Below are positions 36,045 through 44,550 of a stretch of DNA of 64,000 nt, one piece after another (position 1 is the first letter of the stretch; each line of letters opens with the position of its first letter). The stretch is from NCBI GenBank assembly GCA_035628915.1, contig DASPIW010000062.1, forward strand, positions 11,395-75,394. Direction: 5' to 3'. The notes under the pieces are model-generated. The model was not told where the DNA came from. It did not search any database and saw nothing but the letters and a program-made list of their open reading frames with translations. The position numbers were made by a program, and so were the translations under genes. The stretch is from JARBUG01 sp035628915. GTDB taxonomy: Bacteria > Bacillota > Sulfobacillia > Symbiobacteriales > Symbiobacteriaceae.

Positions 36045-36091
36045 TCGAACCGTTTCCGTCGGCCACAAAGTCAGGGACGGAAACGGTTCGA
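36045..36091. repeat. 16-bp perfect inverted repeat upstream of the OmpR-type operon
   Basis: TCGAACCGTTTCCGTC and its exact complement separated by 15 bp, 36 bp before the regulator start. It could be an operator or an upstream terminator; no T run follows. Confidence 0.5.
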
Positions 36092-36162
36092 CCCTTCCTT
36101 CAGCTCTCCCCATTAGCTTACCATGGGTCCCGCCCGGTCACCAAGTGCAGCCGCTCGAACAG

Positions 36163-36197
36163 ATCACCCCTGAAGGAGAATGCCCTTCAGGGGTGAT
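36163..36197 (-). terminator. Hairpin after the formate dehydrogenase operon
   Basis: 14-bp stem ATCACCCCTGAAGG / CCTTCAGGGGTGAT with a 7-base loop, directly after the AOR-like gene on the minus strand. T run is absent. Confidence 0.55.
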
Positions 36198-36199
36198 GC

Positions 36200-37183
36200 C
36201 TACGTGGTGATGAGCCCCCGGGTGCTGACCAGCGCTTCCCGGAGCAGTTCGCCGGGCCGGTCTCGGAAGACCCGCTGGCAGGTGCCCAGCAGGTCAGCCA
36301 TGCCCAGCCCGCCCCGCCGCTTCGGCGGCGGCAGTTCGGCCGCGATGCGCTCTGCCGCCGGCCCGAGCCGGGAGAGCGCCTCCGCTTCGCCGGCGGCCAG
36401 CAGGGCGCCGATACCCTGCCGGTAGGCGATGGCGGCTAGCGGGTCGGCCTCGCCGGTAGCGAGGAGTCCGGCCCGGGCGCAGCCGTCCGCCAGGGCGGCC
36501 AACCGGGCGGCGGTAGGGGCGTCGAGGCCGAGGGCCCCGGCCCGGGTCGCCTCGGCGGGCGAGCCCAGTCCGGAACACTTCAGCGTGCAGCCTTCACACC
36601 GGGAGGGTACGCAGGCGGGGGCGGGCAGGAGCACCGCCTTGATCCGCTTGGCGCCCAGGGCGGCGGCAACGCCGCTGCCCCCGGCGTGGTGACCTTCGTG
36701 GGCGAGGGTGGCGAAGGGAACCTGGTTTTCGGCTGCGGGGCCGAGAACAAGGGAAGTGAAGCCTTCCCGGGCGAGCCGGGCTTCCGTCTCGGGGACTTCC
36801 CGGCCCCAGAGGCCGGCGGCGTCCTCCAGCGTCACATCGCCGGGGCGGATGACCAGGCAGGCCGGCTGCTCCAGCGCGCCGGAGATGACGATTGCGTCGT
36901 ACCCGGCTTCCTTAAGTGCGGCGGCGAGGCGGCCCCCGAGGCTGGAGCAGACCGTGCGGCCGCCGCCGAGCCGGGCGCCCAGGGCCAGGCGCCCGGCGAC
37001 GCCGTCGCTGAGCGGCCCGCCGGCCAGGGCCACGTCGCCCCGGCCGTCCGCCAGCAGGCGGGCCACAAACCCGGCGCCGCCCACGTACGACCGCTTCAGC
37101 TCCAGGTCCGTCGGGACCGCCTGGGCGACGCCCCTGGTCAGGTCCACATACAGGATCTGATCAGCGTATCGCCACTCAGTCAC
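36200..37183 (-). CDS. Short aldehyde:ferredoxin oxidoreductase-like protein
   Basis: 327 aa. GTG at 37183 is set by GGAGGTGAC upstream; the longer frame back to 37354 overlaps the membrane-subunit gene. The N-terminal ~200 residues match the AOR N-terminal tungstopterin-binding fold (ILYVDLTRGVAQ, YVGGAGFVARLL, LGARLGGGRTVCSSLGG, YDAIVISG). A cysteine cluster follows (CVPSRCEGCTLKCSG). Full AORs are about 600 aa, so most of the catalytic C-terminal domain is missing although the frame is clean. Last gene of the fdh operon. It may be a cofactor-related or structural subunit; activity as an oxidoreductase is doubtful. Confidence 0.72.
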   Translation of the reverse strand: MTEWRYADQILYVDLTRGVAQAVPTDLELKRSYVGGAGFVARLLADGRGDVALAGGPLSDGVAGRLALGARLGGGRTVCSSLGGRLAAALKEAGYDAIVISGALEQPACLVIRPGDVTLEDAAGLWGREVPETEARLAREGFTSLVLGPAAENQVPFATLAHEGHHAGGSGVAAALGAKRIKAVLLPAPACVPSRCEGCTLKCSGLGSPAEATRAGALGLDAPTAARLAALADGCARAGLLATGEADPLAAIAYRQGIGALLAAGEAEALSRLGPAAERIAAELPPPKRRGGLGMADLLGTCQRVFRDRPGELLREALVSTRGLITT

Positions 37184-37209
37184 GGCCCCGTCACCTCCGC
37201 GCTCCAATG

Positions 37210-38403
37210 CTAGTCCGCTGCGGCCTTGCGCACCGGCTTGGCCACCGGCTTGACCAGCGTCTGCACCCGGTCGCCGATGACGCCCGGCAGCTTCTCCGCC
37301 ATGATCGTGAAGATGACCAGAGTGCCCGCCGTAAAGCCGATGGAGAAGAGCCACTCCAGCAGGCTCGGCCAGTATCCCGCGGCGCCCATCGCCTTGTTCA
37401 TGCCCGTGAAGACCACGTTCATCCGCAGGGAGATCATCCCATACACCACGGCGGCTGCGGCCAGCGCCAGCTTACTCTTGTCAGCCCGCCAGGCGCCCCG
37501 GCTGAGCAGCGCCAGCGGCAGCACGTACCCGACCAGCATCTCGGCCCACCAGAGGTACGCGGAGATATCCGACCGGAAGACCTCGCCGAACGATCCTTCC
37601 GCCGCCATCGACCCGAGCCGCCACACGAAGGCGACGCCGAGGGCCACGCCAACCGCGGCGCCCAGCTTGGAGAGCAGCGCACCCTGGAACGGCGTCTTGT
37701 AAATACGGCTAGCAGCCCATTCGATCAGAATCGTGACCGAAAGGCCGGCCGCGATGGCCGTCAGCAGGTAGATATAGTTCAGCCAGGGATGATACCAGAG
37801 CGGATCGACCCGCTTGCCGGCGATCATGTAGAGCGTGCCCAGGCTGCTCTGGTGCATCGACGAGAGCAGCACGCCGAAGAGGACGAAGCCCGGCGCCACC
37901 CAGTGAATGGCGTGCTCGAACTTGTGCGCCCACTGGGCGCTGATCCGCTCAGTCAGCCGGGGAATGTTCTCCACGAACAGCACGATCAGGTAAAGCGCCA
38001 CGCACCAGGCCACTTCAAAGAGCGCCGAGTGGATGTTGCCCCAGAAGACCAGCGGGTACGGCAGCCGCCACGGCAGGCCGATGTCGAACATCAGGCGGGC
38101 GCCCATCGAGATGTAGCAGATGGCTGCCCAGACCACGGACCGGCGCATGATGTACTCGTACTTGTCCGCCTTCAGGAAGTACCGCACGAACGCCATGGTG
38201 AAGCCGCTGGCGCCCAGGGGCACCACCACGATTACGTCCCAGGCCTTCCACAGGCCCCACGGGGTGGTGTCCGACAGGTTGGTCACCCCGCCGAGTCCGA
38301 CGAACAACCGGTAGACCGAGATGGCGACAGCGGCCAGGAACAGGGCCAGGAGCGCAAGCTTGGCAGGCGTGGCCTTCCACTGCCCGAACGTGGTGCTAGT
38401 CAT
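37210..38403 (-). CDS. NrfD/HybB-type membrane subunit of the formate dehydrogenase
   Basis: 397-aa protein with about ten membrane helices of the NrfD family (TTPWGLWKAWDVIVVVPLGASG, FWGNIHSALFEVAWCVALYL). It probably links the exported formate dehydrogenase to the quinone pool, in place of a cytochrome b FdnI subunit. It overlaps the iron-sulfur subunit gene by eight bases, which indicates coupling. The C-terminus is Lys-rich and cytoplasmic. Confidence 0.88.
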   Translation of the reverse strand: MTSTTFGQWKATPAKLALLALFLAAVAISVYRLFVGLGGVTNLSDTTPWGLWKAWDVIVVVPLGASGFTMAFVRYFLKADKYEYIMRRSVVWAAICYISMGARLMFDIGLPWRLPYPLVFWGNIHSALFEVAWCVALYLIVLFVENIPRLTERISAQWAHKFEHAIHWVAPGFVLFGVLLSSMHQSSLGTLYMIAGKRVDPLWYHPWLNYIYLLTAIAAGLSVTILIEWAASRIYKTPFQGALLSKLGAAVGVALGVAFVWRLGSMAAEGSFGEVFRSDISAYLWWAEMLVGYVLPLALLSRGAWRADKSKLALAAAAVVYGMISLRMNVVFTGMNKAMGAAGYWPSLLEWLFSIGFTAGTLVIFTIMAEKLPGVIGDRVQTLVKPVAKPVRKAAAD

Positions 38404-39190
38404 GCTCGTCCTCCTTCCGTTTGGCGGCCTCTACGGCGGAGCGGCGATTGGAGTACGCCAGCAGGCCCAGGGAGCTGACGCCCACGATGCCCAGCAGGGC
38501 CGGCAGCTGCTTCATGGCCTTCCAGGTGAAATTGGGCACCGCTTCGTCGGTCACATCTTCCTTCAGCTTGGTCAGGCTGAGCGGGACGCCGGAGATGTAG
38601 AGCACCGCCGTGCCGCCCACTTCGTGCTCGCCGTACACGTGGTCGATGTACTTTCCGTTGCCCTTGGCGATGCGGTCCTTCGCTAGCTTCAGCAGTTCCT
38701 CACGCTGGCCGAACAGGATCGCCCCGTTGGGGCAGGTGGCGGCGCAGGCGGGCTGCTGCCCGGCCGAGACGCGGTCGGCGCACATGGTGCACTTCTGCAT
38801 CTTCGGGAAGACCTTGTCGAACTGGTACTTCGGAACGCCAAAGGGGCAGGCCATCTGGCAGTACCGGCAGCCGATGCACTTCTCGTAATCGACCGTGACG
38901 GGGCCAGCGTCCGTCTTCTTGATCGCCGCCGCGATGCAGACCGACTCACAGGCGGGGTGCTCGCAGTGCAGGCACTGCGTCTTCGTAAAGCTGGACATGG
39001 TCTTTCCGTTCACTTCGGTCGTGATGAACTCGACCGTGGTCCAGGTGTAGGCCGACCGAACGGGCGGATTGGTGAATTCCGGGTTGAACTGGGTTTGCAC
39101 TGCGTGCAGGCTGTTCCACTGCTTGCAGGCGACCTGGCAGCCGCGGCATCCGATGCACTTGGTCAGGTCAATCAGCATGCCTTTTCCCAT
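38396..39190 (-). CDS. 4Fe-4S electron-transfer subunit of the formate dehydrogenase (FdnH/HybA type)
   Basis: 264 aa. ATG at 39190 is preferred, with GGAGGGG seven bases upstream; an ATG at 39196 overlaps the fdhA stop and abuts the Shine-Dalgarno. Four clusters: CIGCRGCQVACKQ, CLHCEHPACESVC, CIGCRYCQMACPFG and CTMCAD...CAATCP. A C-terminal membrane helix (PALLGIVGVSSLGLLAY) anchors it, as in FdnH. Directly follows fdhA. Confidence 0.92.
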   Translation of the reverse strand: MGKGMLIDLTKCIGCRGCQVACKQWNSLHAVQTQFNPEFTNPPVRSAYTWTTVEFITTEVNGKTMSSFTKTQCLHCEHPACESVCIAAAIKKTDAGPVTVDYEKCIGCRYCQMACPFGVPKYQFDKVFPKMQKCTMCADRVSAGQQPACAATCPNGAILFGQREELLKLAKDRIAKGNGKYIDHVYGEHEVGGTAVLYISGVPLSLTKLKEDVTDEAVPNFTWKAMKQLPALLGIVGVSSLGLLAYSNRRSAVEAAKRKEDEHD

Positions 39191-39192
39191 GG

Positions 39193-42100
39193 TCATCCCC
39201 TCCGCACCGGGCCGGTGCCGGCCGCCTTAGTTACGTTGCACACAAACGCCTTAAACTCGGGGATGTTGGTGTTGGCATCGCCCACGTGCGGCGTCAGCAG
39301 GTTGGCGCTGTCGCCGGTGAACATGCCCCGGTAGCCCCAGTGCCACGGCATGCCGACCACTTCGGTCAGCTGCCCGTGCACATTCATGGGCTTCATGCGG
39401 GCGGAGACCATGGCGGGCGCCGTCACCGCGCCGCGAATGCTGGTCACCGTCACGTGGTCGCCGGACTGGATGCCCAGCTGCTTGGCCAGCGACTCCGAAA
39501 TCTCCACGAACATGTCGGGCATCAGTTCGCCCAGCCACGGCGTGTTGCGGGTCATGGCGCCGGACTGCCAGTGCTCCGTCAGGCGGTAGGTGGTGCAAAT
39601 GAACGGGAACTGCTTGTCGCCCAGGGCCGCGAACTTGCCGAAATCACCCTTGCCGGAAATGGTCGCTGCCGGGTTGAACTGCCGCTTGTTCAGCTTGTTT
39701 GCGAACAGCGACTCCACGGGCTCGTAGTGCTCGGGCAGGGGGCCGTCCTTCATGGCGGATGGCGAGAAGAGCAGCGCCTTGCCTTCCGCGTTCATGATGA
39801 ACGGGGCCGCGGCCGAAGTGGCAGGCGGGATCATGTTGCCGGTGGCGGCGTCCTTCCAGCCGAAGTCGGGCACGTCGGCATTGATCCACTTGGTGCCGTC
39901 CCAGGAGACGAGGGCACGCTTGGGATCCCACGGCTTGCCGCTCGGGTCGGCGGAGGGACGGTTGTATGCGATGCGCCGGTTGGCCGGCCAGGCCCAGCTC
40001 CACTGCGGGTTGAGGCCCAGCCCGCCGGGGGCTTCCTTGACCCGGCTCTTGGCCGCCGGCTTCTCCGTGCTGGCCCAATAGCCGGAGAAGATCCAGTTGC
40101 CGCAGGCCGTGGTACCGTCGTCCTTCAGGGCGGTGAACATGGCGACCGGCTTGCCGTCGGCGGGCGTGTAGCCGTTAATCTCCACGGCGACCTTTCCCAC
40201 ATCCGGGTGGTCGCCGTAGTTCCAGACCAGCTTGGTGATTGGGTCGGAGAAGGTGCCGCCCTTGGCGTACTCCGCCTTGAGCGCCTTGTAGAGCCGGTCG
40301 GCGATCCAGAGGTCGTCCTGCGCTTCGCCGAGCGGATCGACCGCCTTCCAGCGGTACTGAATCCAGCGGCCGGAGTTGGCGACGGTGCCTTCCTTCTCGA
40401 AAGAGGAGGCGGCGGGGAGGAGGAAGACTTCGGTCTTCACATCTGCCGGGTTGACGCCGGGGCGCCGCCAGAAGGAGGCGGTCTCCGTATCAAACAGATC
40501 TACTGCAACTAACCACTCCAGCTTGCCCAGGGCGCTCCGCTCCCGCTCGACGTTGGGGCCGCCCACGGCCACGTTCTGGCCCCAGGCGAAAAGGCCTTTC
40601 AGCTCGCCGGCAGCCATCGACTCAAAGAGCGACATGTGGCTGTGGTCGCGGGCATCCAGCTTGGGCAGCCATTCGTAGCGGAAGTCGTTCTCCCTGGTCG
40701 CTTCGGGGCCCCACCATGCCTTCAGCATGGAGGCCAGGAACTTGGGCCGGTTGGTCCAGTAGCCGGCCTTGGGCGTCGTTTCGTTGTACTTGGCCAGCGT
40801 CGGGTGGGCCCCGGCATTGGGGTAGGGGAGGTAGCCAGGCAGGTTGCCGAAGAGCATGGCCATGTCGGTCGAGCCCTGTACGTTCGACTCACCCCGCTGG
40901 GCGTTCACGCCGCCGCCCGCGATGCCGATGTTGCCCAGCAGCAGCTGGACGATCGCGATGGAGCGGACGTTCTGCGAGCCGTGGGTCGACTGGGTAATGC
41001 CCATGGCGTACAGGATGTTGCCGGCCTTGTCGGGCCTGCCCGTGCCGGTGTAAAGTTCGGCAAGCTTCAGGAAATCGGCCTCGCTCATGCCGCAGGTGTC
41101 GGAGACCATCTTGGGCGTGTAGCGGGCGTAGTGCTTCTTCATGAGCTGCAGGACGCAGTTCGGGTCCTGCAGGGTCGGGTCCGTCAGATACGCGCCCTTT
41201 TCATCCTTCTTGAACTGCCAGGTCTTTGTGTCGTACTTGACCTGCCCGTCCGCGCCGACTGCGGCGCCGGAGAAGAGGCCGTCCTCGAACTTGAAGCCCG
41301 GGTCGACCAGGAAAGCGGCGTTGGTGTACGCGGCCACGTACTCCTTGAAGTACTTATCATTGGACAGCGCGTAGTTGATGATGCCGCCGAAGAGTGCAAT
41401 ATCCGTGCCGGGGCGGATGGGGATGTACATATCGGCCAGGGCGGCGGTGCGGTTGAATTTCGGGTCGATGACGACCAGCTTGGCGCCCCGCTCTTCCCGG
41501 GCCCGGTCAATCCACTTCATCGCCATGGGATGGTTCTCGGCGGGGTTGGCGCCGACGGCGATGATGACGTCGGAGTTCTTGTAGTCGATCCAGTGGTTCG
41601 TCATGACACCCCGGCCAAAGGAGGCGGCCAGACCGGCCACCGTGGAGGAGTGTCAGAGGCGCGCGTGGTGCTCAATGCGCACCACGCCGGCGGCCCGGTG
41701 AAGCTTCTGCAGGAGGTAGTTCTCCTCGTTGTCCAGGGCCGCGGAGCCAATGTGCGCGATGCCGAAGGTCCGGTTGACCGTGACGCCCTTGTCGTCCTTC
41801 AGCTGGAAAGTGGCGTCGCGCGTCGCCTTGTAGCGCCTGGCGATCTCCGCCATGGCCCAGTCCCACGACTTCTCCTGCCACTCCGCGGCGCCCGGCGCCC
41901 GGTAGAGGACCTTGGTCAGGCGGCTGGGATTCGGGACGTTCTCGCCCTTTTCGTTGATGACCTGGCGGAGGTTCATCACCGAGGCGCCCTTCGGGCAGAG
42001 GCTGCCTTCGTTGATCGGGTGGTCCGGGTCGCCGGCTGCAGCGACAAGCTGGCCGTCCTTGGAGAAGAGACTGATGCCACAGCCGACGCCGCAATACGGG

Positions 42101-42255
42101 CAGATTGTCTTGGTCTCTTTGGTGCCGTCGGTTTTCAGTCCGCTGGACGACGCTGCTTCGGCCTGACCGGTCTCCAGCACGGCAAGCAGGCTGCCGGCGG
42201 TGATGGTCTGCTTGAGCAGGTCGCGCCTGGTGATCGTCAAGGCGGTCGCCCCCAT
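39193..42255 (-). CDS. fdhA: Formate dehydrogenase major subunit, selenocysteine-containing
   Basis: 1020-aa molybdo/tungstopterin enzyme, formate to CO2. The frame is open apart from a UGA at 41655-41653, which encodes Sec201; the flanking residues ARL-U-HSSTVAGLAASFGRG match FdnG-type enzymes, where Sec binds the metal. A SECIS hairpin follows at once. N-terminal Tat signal TRRDLLKQTITAG, [4Fe-4S] cysteines Cys52, Cys55, Cys59, Cys87. The long middle insertion and C-terminal beta domain are of the FdnG/FdoG class. ATG at 42255 has no good Shine-Dalgarno; a TTG at 42240 preceded by GGGGG is an alternative that keeps the Tat motif. Gene finders that stop at UGA would split this into two. Confidence 0.95.
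41623..41655 (-). promoter_or_regulatory. Bacterial SECIS element of fdhA
   Basis: After the UGA come exactly 18 bases, then the loop GGTCT closed by a 7-bp stem GGTGGCC / GGCCGCC. The loop and its distance from the UGA equal those of the E. coli fdhF SECIS, the SelB-binding hairpin. Confidence 0.85.
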
Positions 42256-42388
42256 GTGAGTGTTCTCGGATCTCTTACGAATCTGTAACGGGTTGTCTCC
42301 TCCTCAAACATAGACCCGACGGGCTCGGCAGATAAATAGAGAAGTCTATCGATTTTGTTCGGTGGTACTATTGGAGAGTACTAAGAAA

Positions 42389-42404
42389 TGTGACGCATTT
42401 CACA
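42389..42404. promoter_or_regulatory. Fnr/Crp-type box 1 upstream of fdhA
   Basis: TGTGACGCATTTCACA: perfect TGTGA-N6-TCACA. Its centre (42396.5) is about 41 bp from a plausible start site near 42355, where TAGTAC-like -10 bases occur on the minus strand; that would be a class II activator position. Confidence 0.65.
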
Positions 42405-42418
42405 TAGACGAGACTACT

Positions 42419-42434
42419 TGTGATACTATTCACA
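42419..42434. promoter_or_regulatory. Fnr/Crp/Rex-type box 2 upstream of fdhA
   Basis: TGTGATACTATTCACA: a second perfect TGTGA-N6-TCACA, exactly 30 bp from the first (about three helical turns), so both would face the same side of the DNA. With flanks it is TTGTGA-N6-TCACAT, one base short of the Rex consensus. Confidence 0.65.
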
Positions 42435-42474
42435 TGGTGGATGATTGGTAGCACTTTTGTGTTTGTGACGCGCG

Positions 42475-42513
42475 AAAAAGACCCAGCACCCCTCCGCTGA
42501 GCGGGTGCTGGGT
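42475..42513 (-). terminator. Terminator of the NarL-type two-component operon
   Basis: On the minus strand, ACCCAGCACCC / GGGTGCTGGGT stem followed by CTTTTTCG. It is separated from its operon by the repeat element at 42531. Confidence 0.75.
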
Positions 42514-42530
42514 CTTTGGGATAAATACAT

Positions 42531-42650
42531 TATTTTGCCGCGGAGGACGCGGAAGACGCGGAATGGGGAAAACACGGAAACAATACATTCATAAAGTATG
42601 TCCTAGTCCTGTCGATAAGCACCGTCACATAAAATATCCGTGGCAAAACT
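42531..42650. repeat. CCACGGAGG-type repeat element, copy 2
   Basis: Left end ATTATTTTGCCGCGGAGGAC with further GACGCGGA units; right end ATCCGTGGCAAAACT, the inverted counterpart. Related to 14541-14720 but shorter and more degenerate. It begins 9 bp after the stop of the response regulator gene and lies between that gene and its terminator. Confidence 0.6.
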
Positions 42651-42659
42651 GTTCCACTC

Positions 42660-43307
42660 TTACAGCCAGCCTTTTTCGCTGGCCTGGATCGCCGCCTCCA
42701 CCCGGTTCTTCACGCCCAGGCGATGGAGGATCTCGGCCACATGGCCCTTGACGGTGTTCTCGCTCAGACCCATCTTGTCGGCAATCTCCCGGTTCGAATG
42801 GCCCTGGGCTACGTACTTGAGAATCGAGAGCTGCTGGGGGCTGAGGGGGGCCTCGGCGCGGTCCACGGGGCTGCCCGTACCGGTCCGGACCCGGGCCATC
42901 AGCACGCTGGTCACCTTCGGGTCGATGATCGCCTCGCCGCGATAGACCGCCTGAATGTGCCGCTTCAGCTCCATCTTCTCGACGTCCTTGATTACATAGC
43001 CGTGCACGCCCACCTTCAGGCACTCCACGACCAGCTTCTCATCGGCGAAGGTAGTCAGAGCGATAATCTTGGTGCGGGGCAGTTCAGCCATAATCAGTTT
43101 TGCCGCATCAATACCGCCCATCTCGGGCATCTGCAGATCGAGCAGCATCACGTCAGGCCGGGTGCGACGGGCCACCTCCACCGCCTGCTGGCCGTCGGAG
43201 GCCTCACCCACTACGGTAAAGGTGTCTCCGTCGCTAAGGACGGCCTTCAGTCCCTCCCGCACGATTGAATGATCATCGCACACCACGACTCGAATGGCAT
43301 CAGCCAT
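42660..43307 (-). CDS. NarL/FixJ-family response regulator (fdh-linked)
   Basis: 215 aa: receiver with Asp in VMLLDLQMPEMGG (near residue 55), Lys in GYVIKDVEK, and a LuxR-type HTH (QGHSNREIADKMGLSENTVK). It overlaps the upstream kinase gene by eight bases. The operon reads toward fdh, and position suggests a role in respiratory control; that is inference. Confidence 0.92.
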   Translation of the reverse strand: MADAIRVVVCDDHSIVREGLKAVLSDGDTFTVVGEASDGQQAVEVARRTRPDVMLLDLQMPEMGGIDAAKLIMAELPRTKIIALTTFADEKLVVECLKVGVHGYVIKDVEKMELKRHIQAVYRGEAIIDPKVTSVLMARVRTGTGSPVDRAEAPLSPQQLSILKYVAQGHSNREIADKMGLSENTVKGHVAEILHRLGVKNRVEAAIQASEKGWL

Positions 43308-44313
43308 GACCTGCCACTCCCTTCAGAGGTATTGTTGCGGTCAAAATCAGACCGCACTCATCGCCGGGCATCAGGGTTAATCTGCCGCCGAGCCGTTCGG
43401 CCCGGCTCTCCATCCCCCGCAGGCCCAGGTGGGCGCCGTTCTTCCGGTACGTCTCTGCTACCGCATCCGTAATGCCTACGCCGTCGTCCTGCACCACGGC
43501 GGTTACCTGTTCCGGCTCAATCCGGACACCAACAAACACGCTCGAGGCCTGCGAATGCCGCCGGACGTTGATCACCGCTTCCCGGATGATCTGATGGAGT
43601 GCATCGGTCACATCGGCAGTCAGCCGGTGCACATCGCCCCAGATTTGCAGGTTGCCGGTGATGCCGACCGACTCCACATCTTTTAGCAGCGTCCGAACGG
43701 CCTGGCGGAAATGTGACGGCTCCACCGGAGCCGAGGAAAGAGAGAAAATCGCTTCCCGGACCTGCCGCATCCCCGTTGCGGCCATGTGCTTCATCCGTTC
43801 CAAATCGCCGTACACGGGGCTTGTCGGCTCCGCGTGGGCCAGGAGCCAGTCGGCCGTCAGTCCCAGGCCGAAGAGGGTCTGCGCAGCCCGGTCATGCAGG
43901 TCCTGGGCGATCCGCAGCCGCTCCTGGGCAATCCACTCGCTCTTGTGGGCGCTGTCGAGGTCGCGCCTGACCTGATCCAGCTTGGTGAGGACCGCCGCAT
44001 ATTCGCCCATGGTGATCTGGCAGTGGGAGGCCTGCTGCAGTAGGCTGGCCGCCACCGTGGCAAAGGCCATCAGGACTTCTTCGTCAGTTTTGTTATCAGA
44101 TTCACAAGCCAGGAAAAGCGATGGGGCGAGGGCGACCAGCAACTCATCCTCCCGGGCTTCGTCGCGCGACGCTACCAGCCGGGCCTGTAACACCCCGACC
44201 TTGCTGACGGCGATCTCCGGGATCGCCCTTCGCAAGGCGCCGGCATCGCACATGTACGCCGAAAGCGCGGTCAGCGCCCCTGCGAGCCGGCCGGGTGGGA
44301 GAATTCTAGGCAT
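43300..44313 (-). CDS. Cytoplasmic sensor histidine kinase (HisKA_3)
   Basis: About 337 aa from ATG at 44313, where GGGGGTGA lies eleven bases upstream; the frame is open to 44484, so the start is uncertain. No membrane helix. The N-terminal ~150 residues look like a GAF-type sensory domain (VALAPSLFLACES...MAFATVAASLLQQ) that I cannot type further. Phospho-acceptor box ERLRIAQDLHDRAAQTLFGLG; ATPase motifs REAVINVRRHSQAS and QDDGVGI. Couples to the overlapping response regulator. A soluble kinase next to fdh may sense redox state or oxygen; its Cys residues are few (two in the sensor region). Confidence 0.85.
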   Translation of the reverse strand: MPRILPPGRLAGALTALSAYMCDAGALRRAIPEIAVSKVGVLQARLVASRDEAREDELLVALAPSLFLACESDNKTDEEVLMAFATVAASLLQQASHCQITMGEYAAVLTKLDQVRRDLDSAHKSEWIAQERLRIAQDLHDRAAQTLFGLGLTADWLLAHAEPTSPVYGDLERMKHMAATGMRQVREAIFSLSSAPVEPSHFRQAVRTLLKDVESVGITGNLQIWGDVHRLTADVTDALHQIIREAVINVRRHSQASSVFVGVRIEPEQVTAVVQDDGVGITDAVAETYRKNGAHLGLRGMESRAERLGGRLTLMPGDECGLILTATIPLKGVAGHG

Positions 44314-44550
44314 TAGTCTGAAGTTCACCCCCAGGTCAGGTGGAACCGCATGCACCTTTTTAACTAGCACTTCGTTTAGCCGAAAGTCGGCGGGGATCTG
44401 CCGGTCGGCGACAGAATGAAAGCGAGAGTCTTTGTAAGTGACTTTTTCATTACTATACAGCGTTTTACACCAGCCCGCATCCAACGTCAGGAGTGTCTCT
44501 CCTGCCGCTTTTGGATCATTCAGGGGCTGGTCCTAGAAGGACGTGAAAAC

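Noticed and set aside
41640..41655. Nonsense mutation splitting formate dehydrogenase
   Set aside because: The UGA aligns with the Sec residue of FdnG-type enzymes and is followed by a correct SECIS hairpin, so it is a recoded codon.
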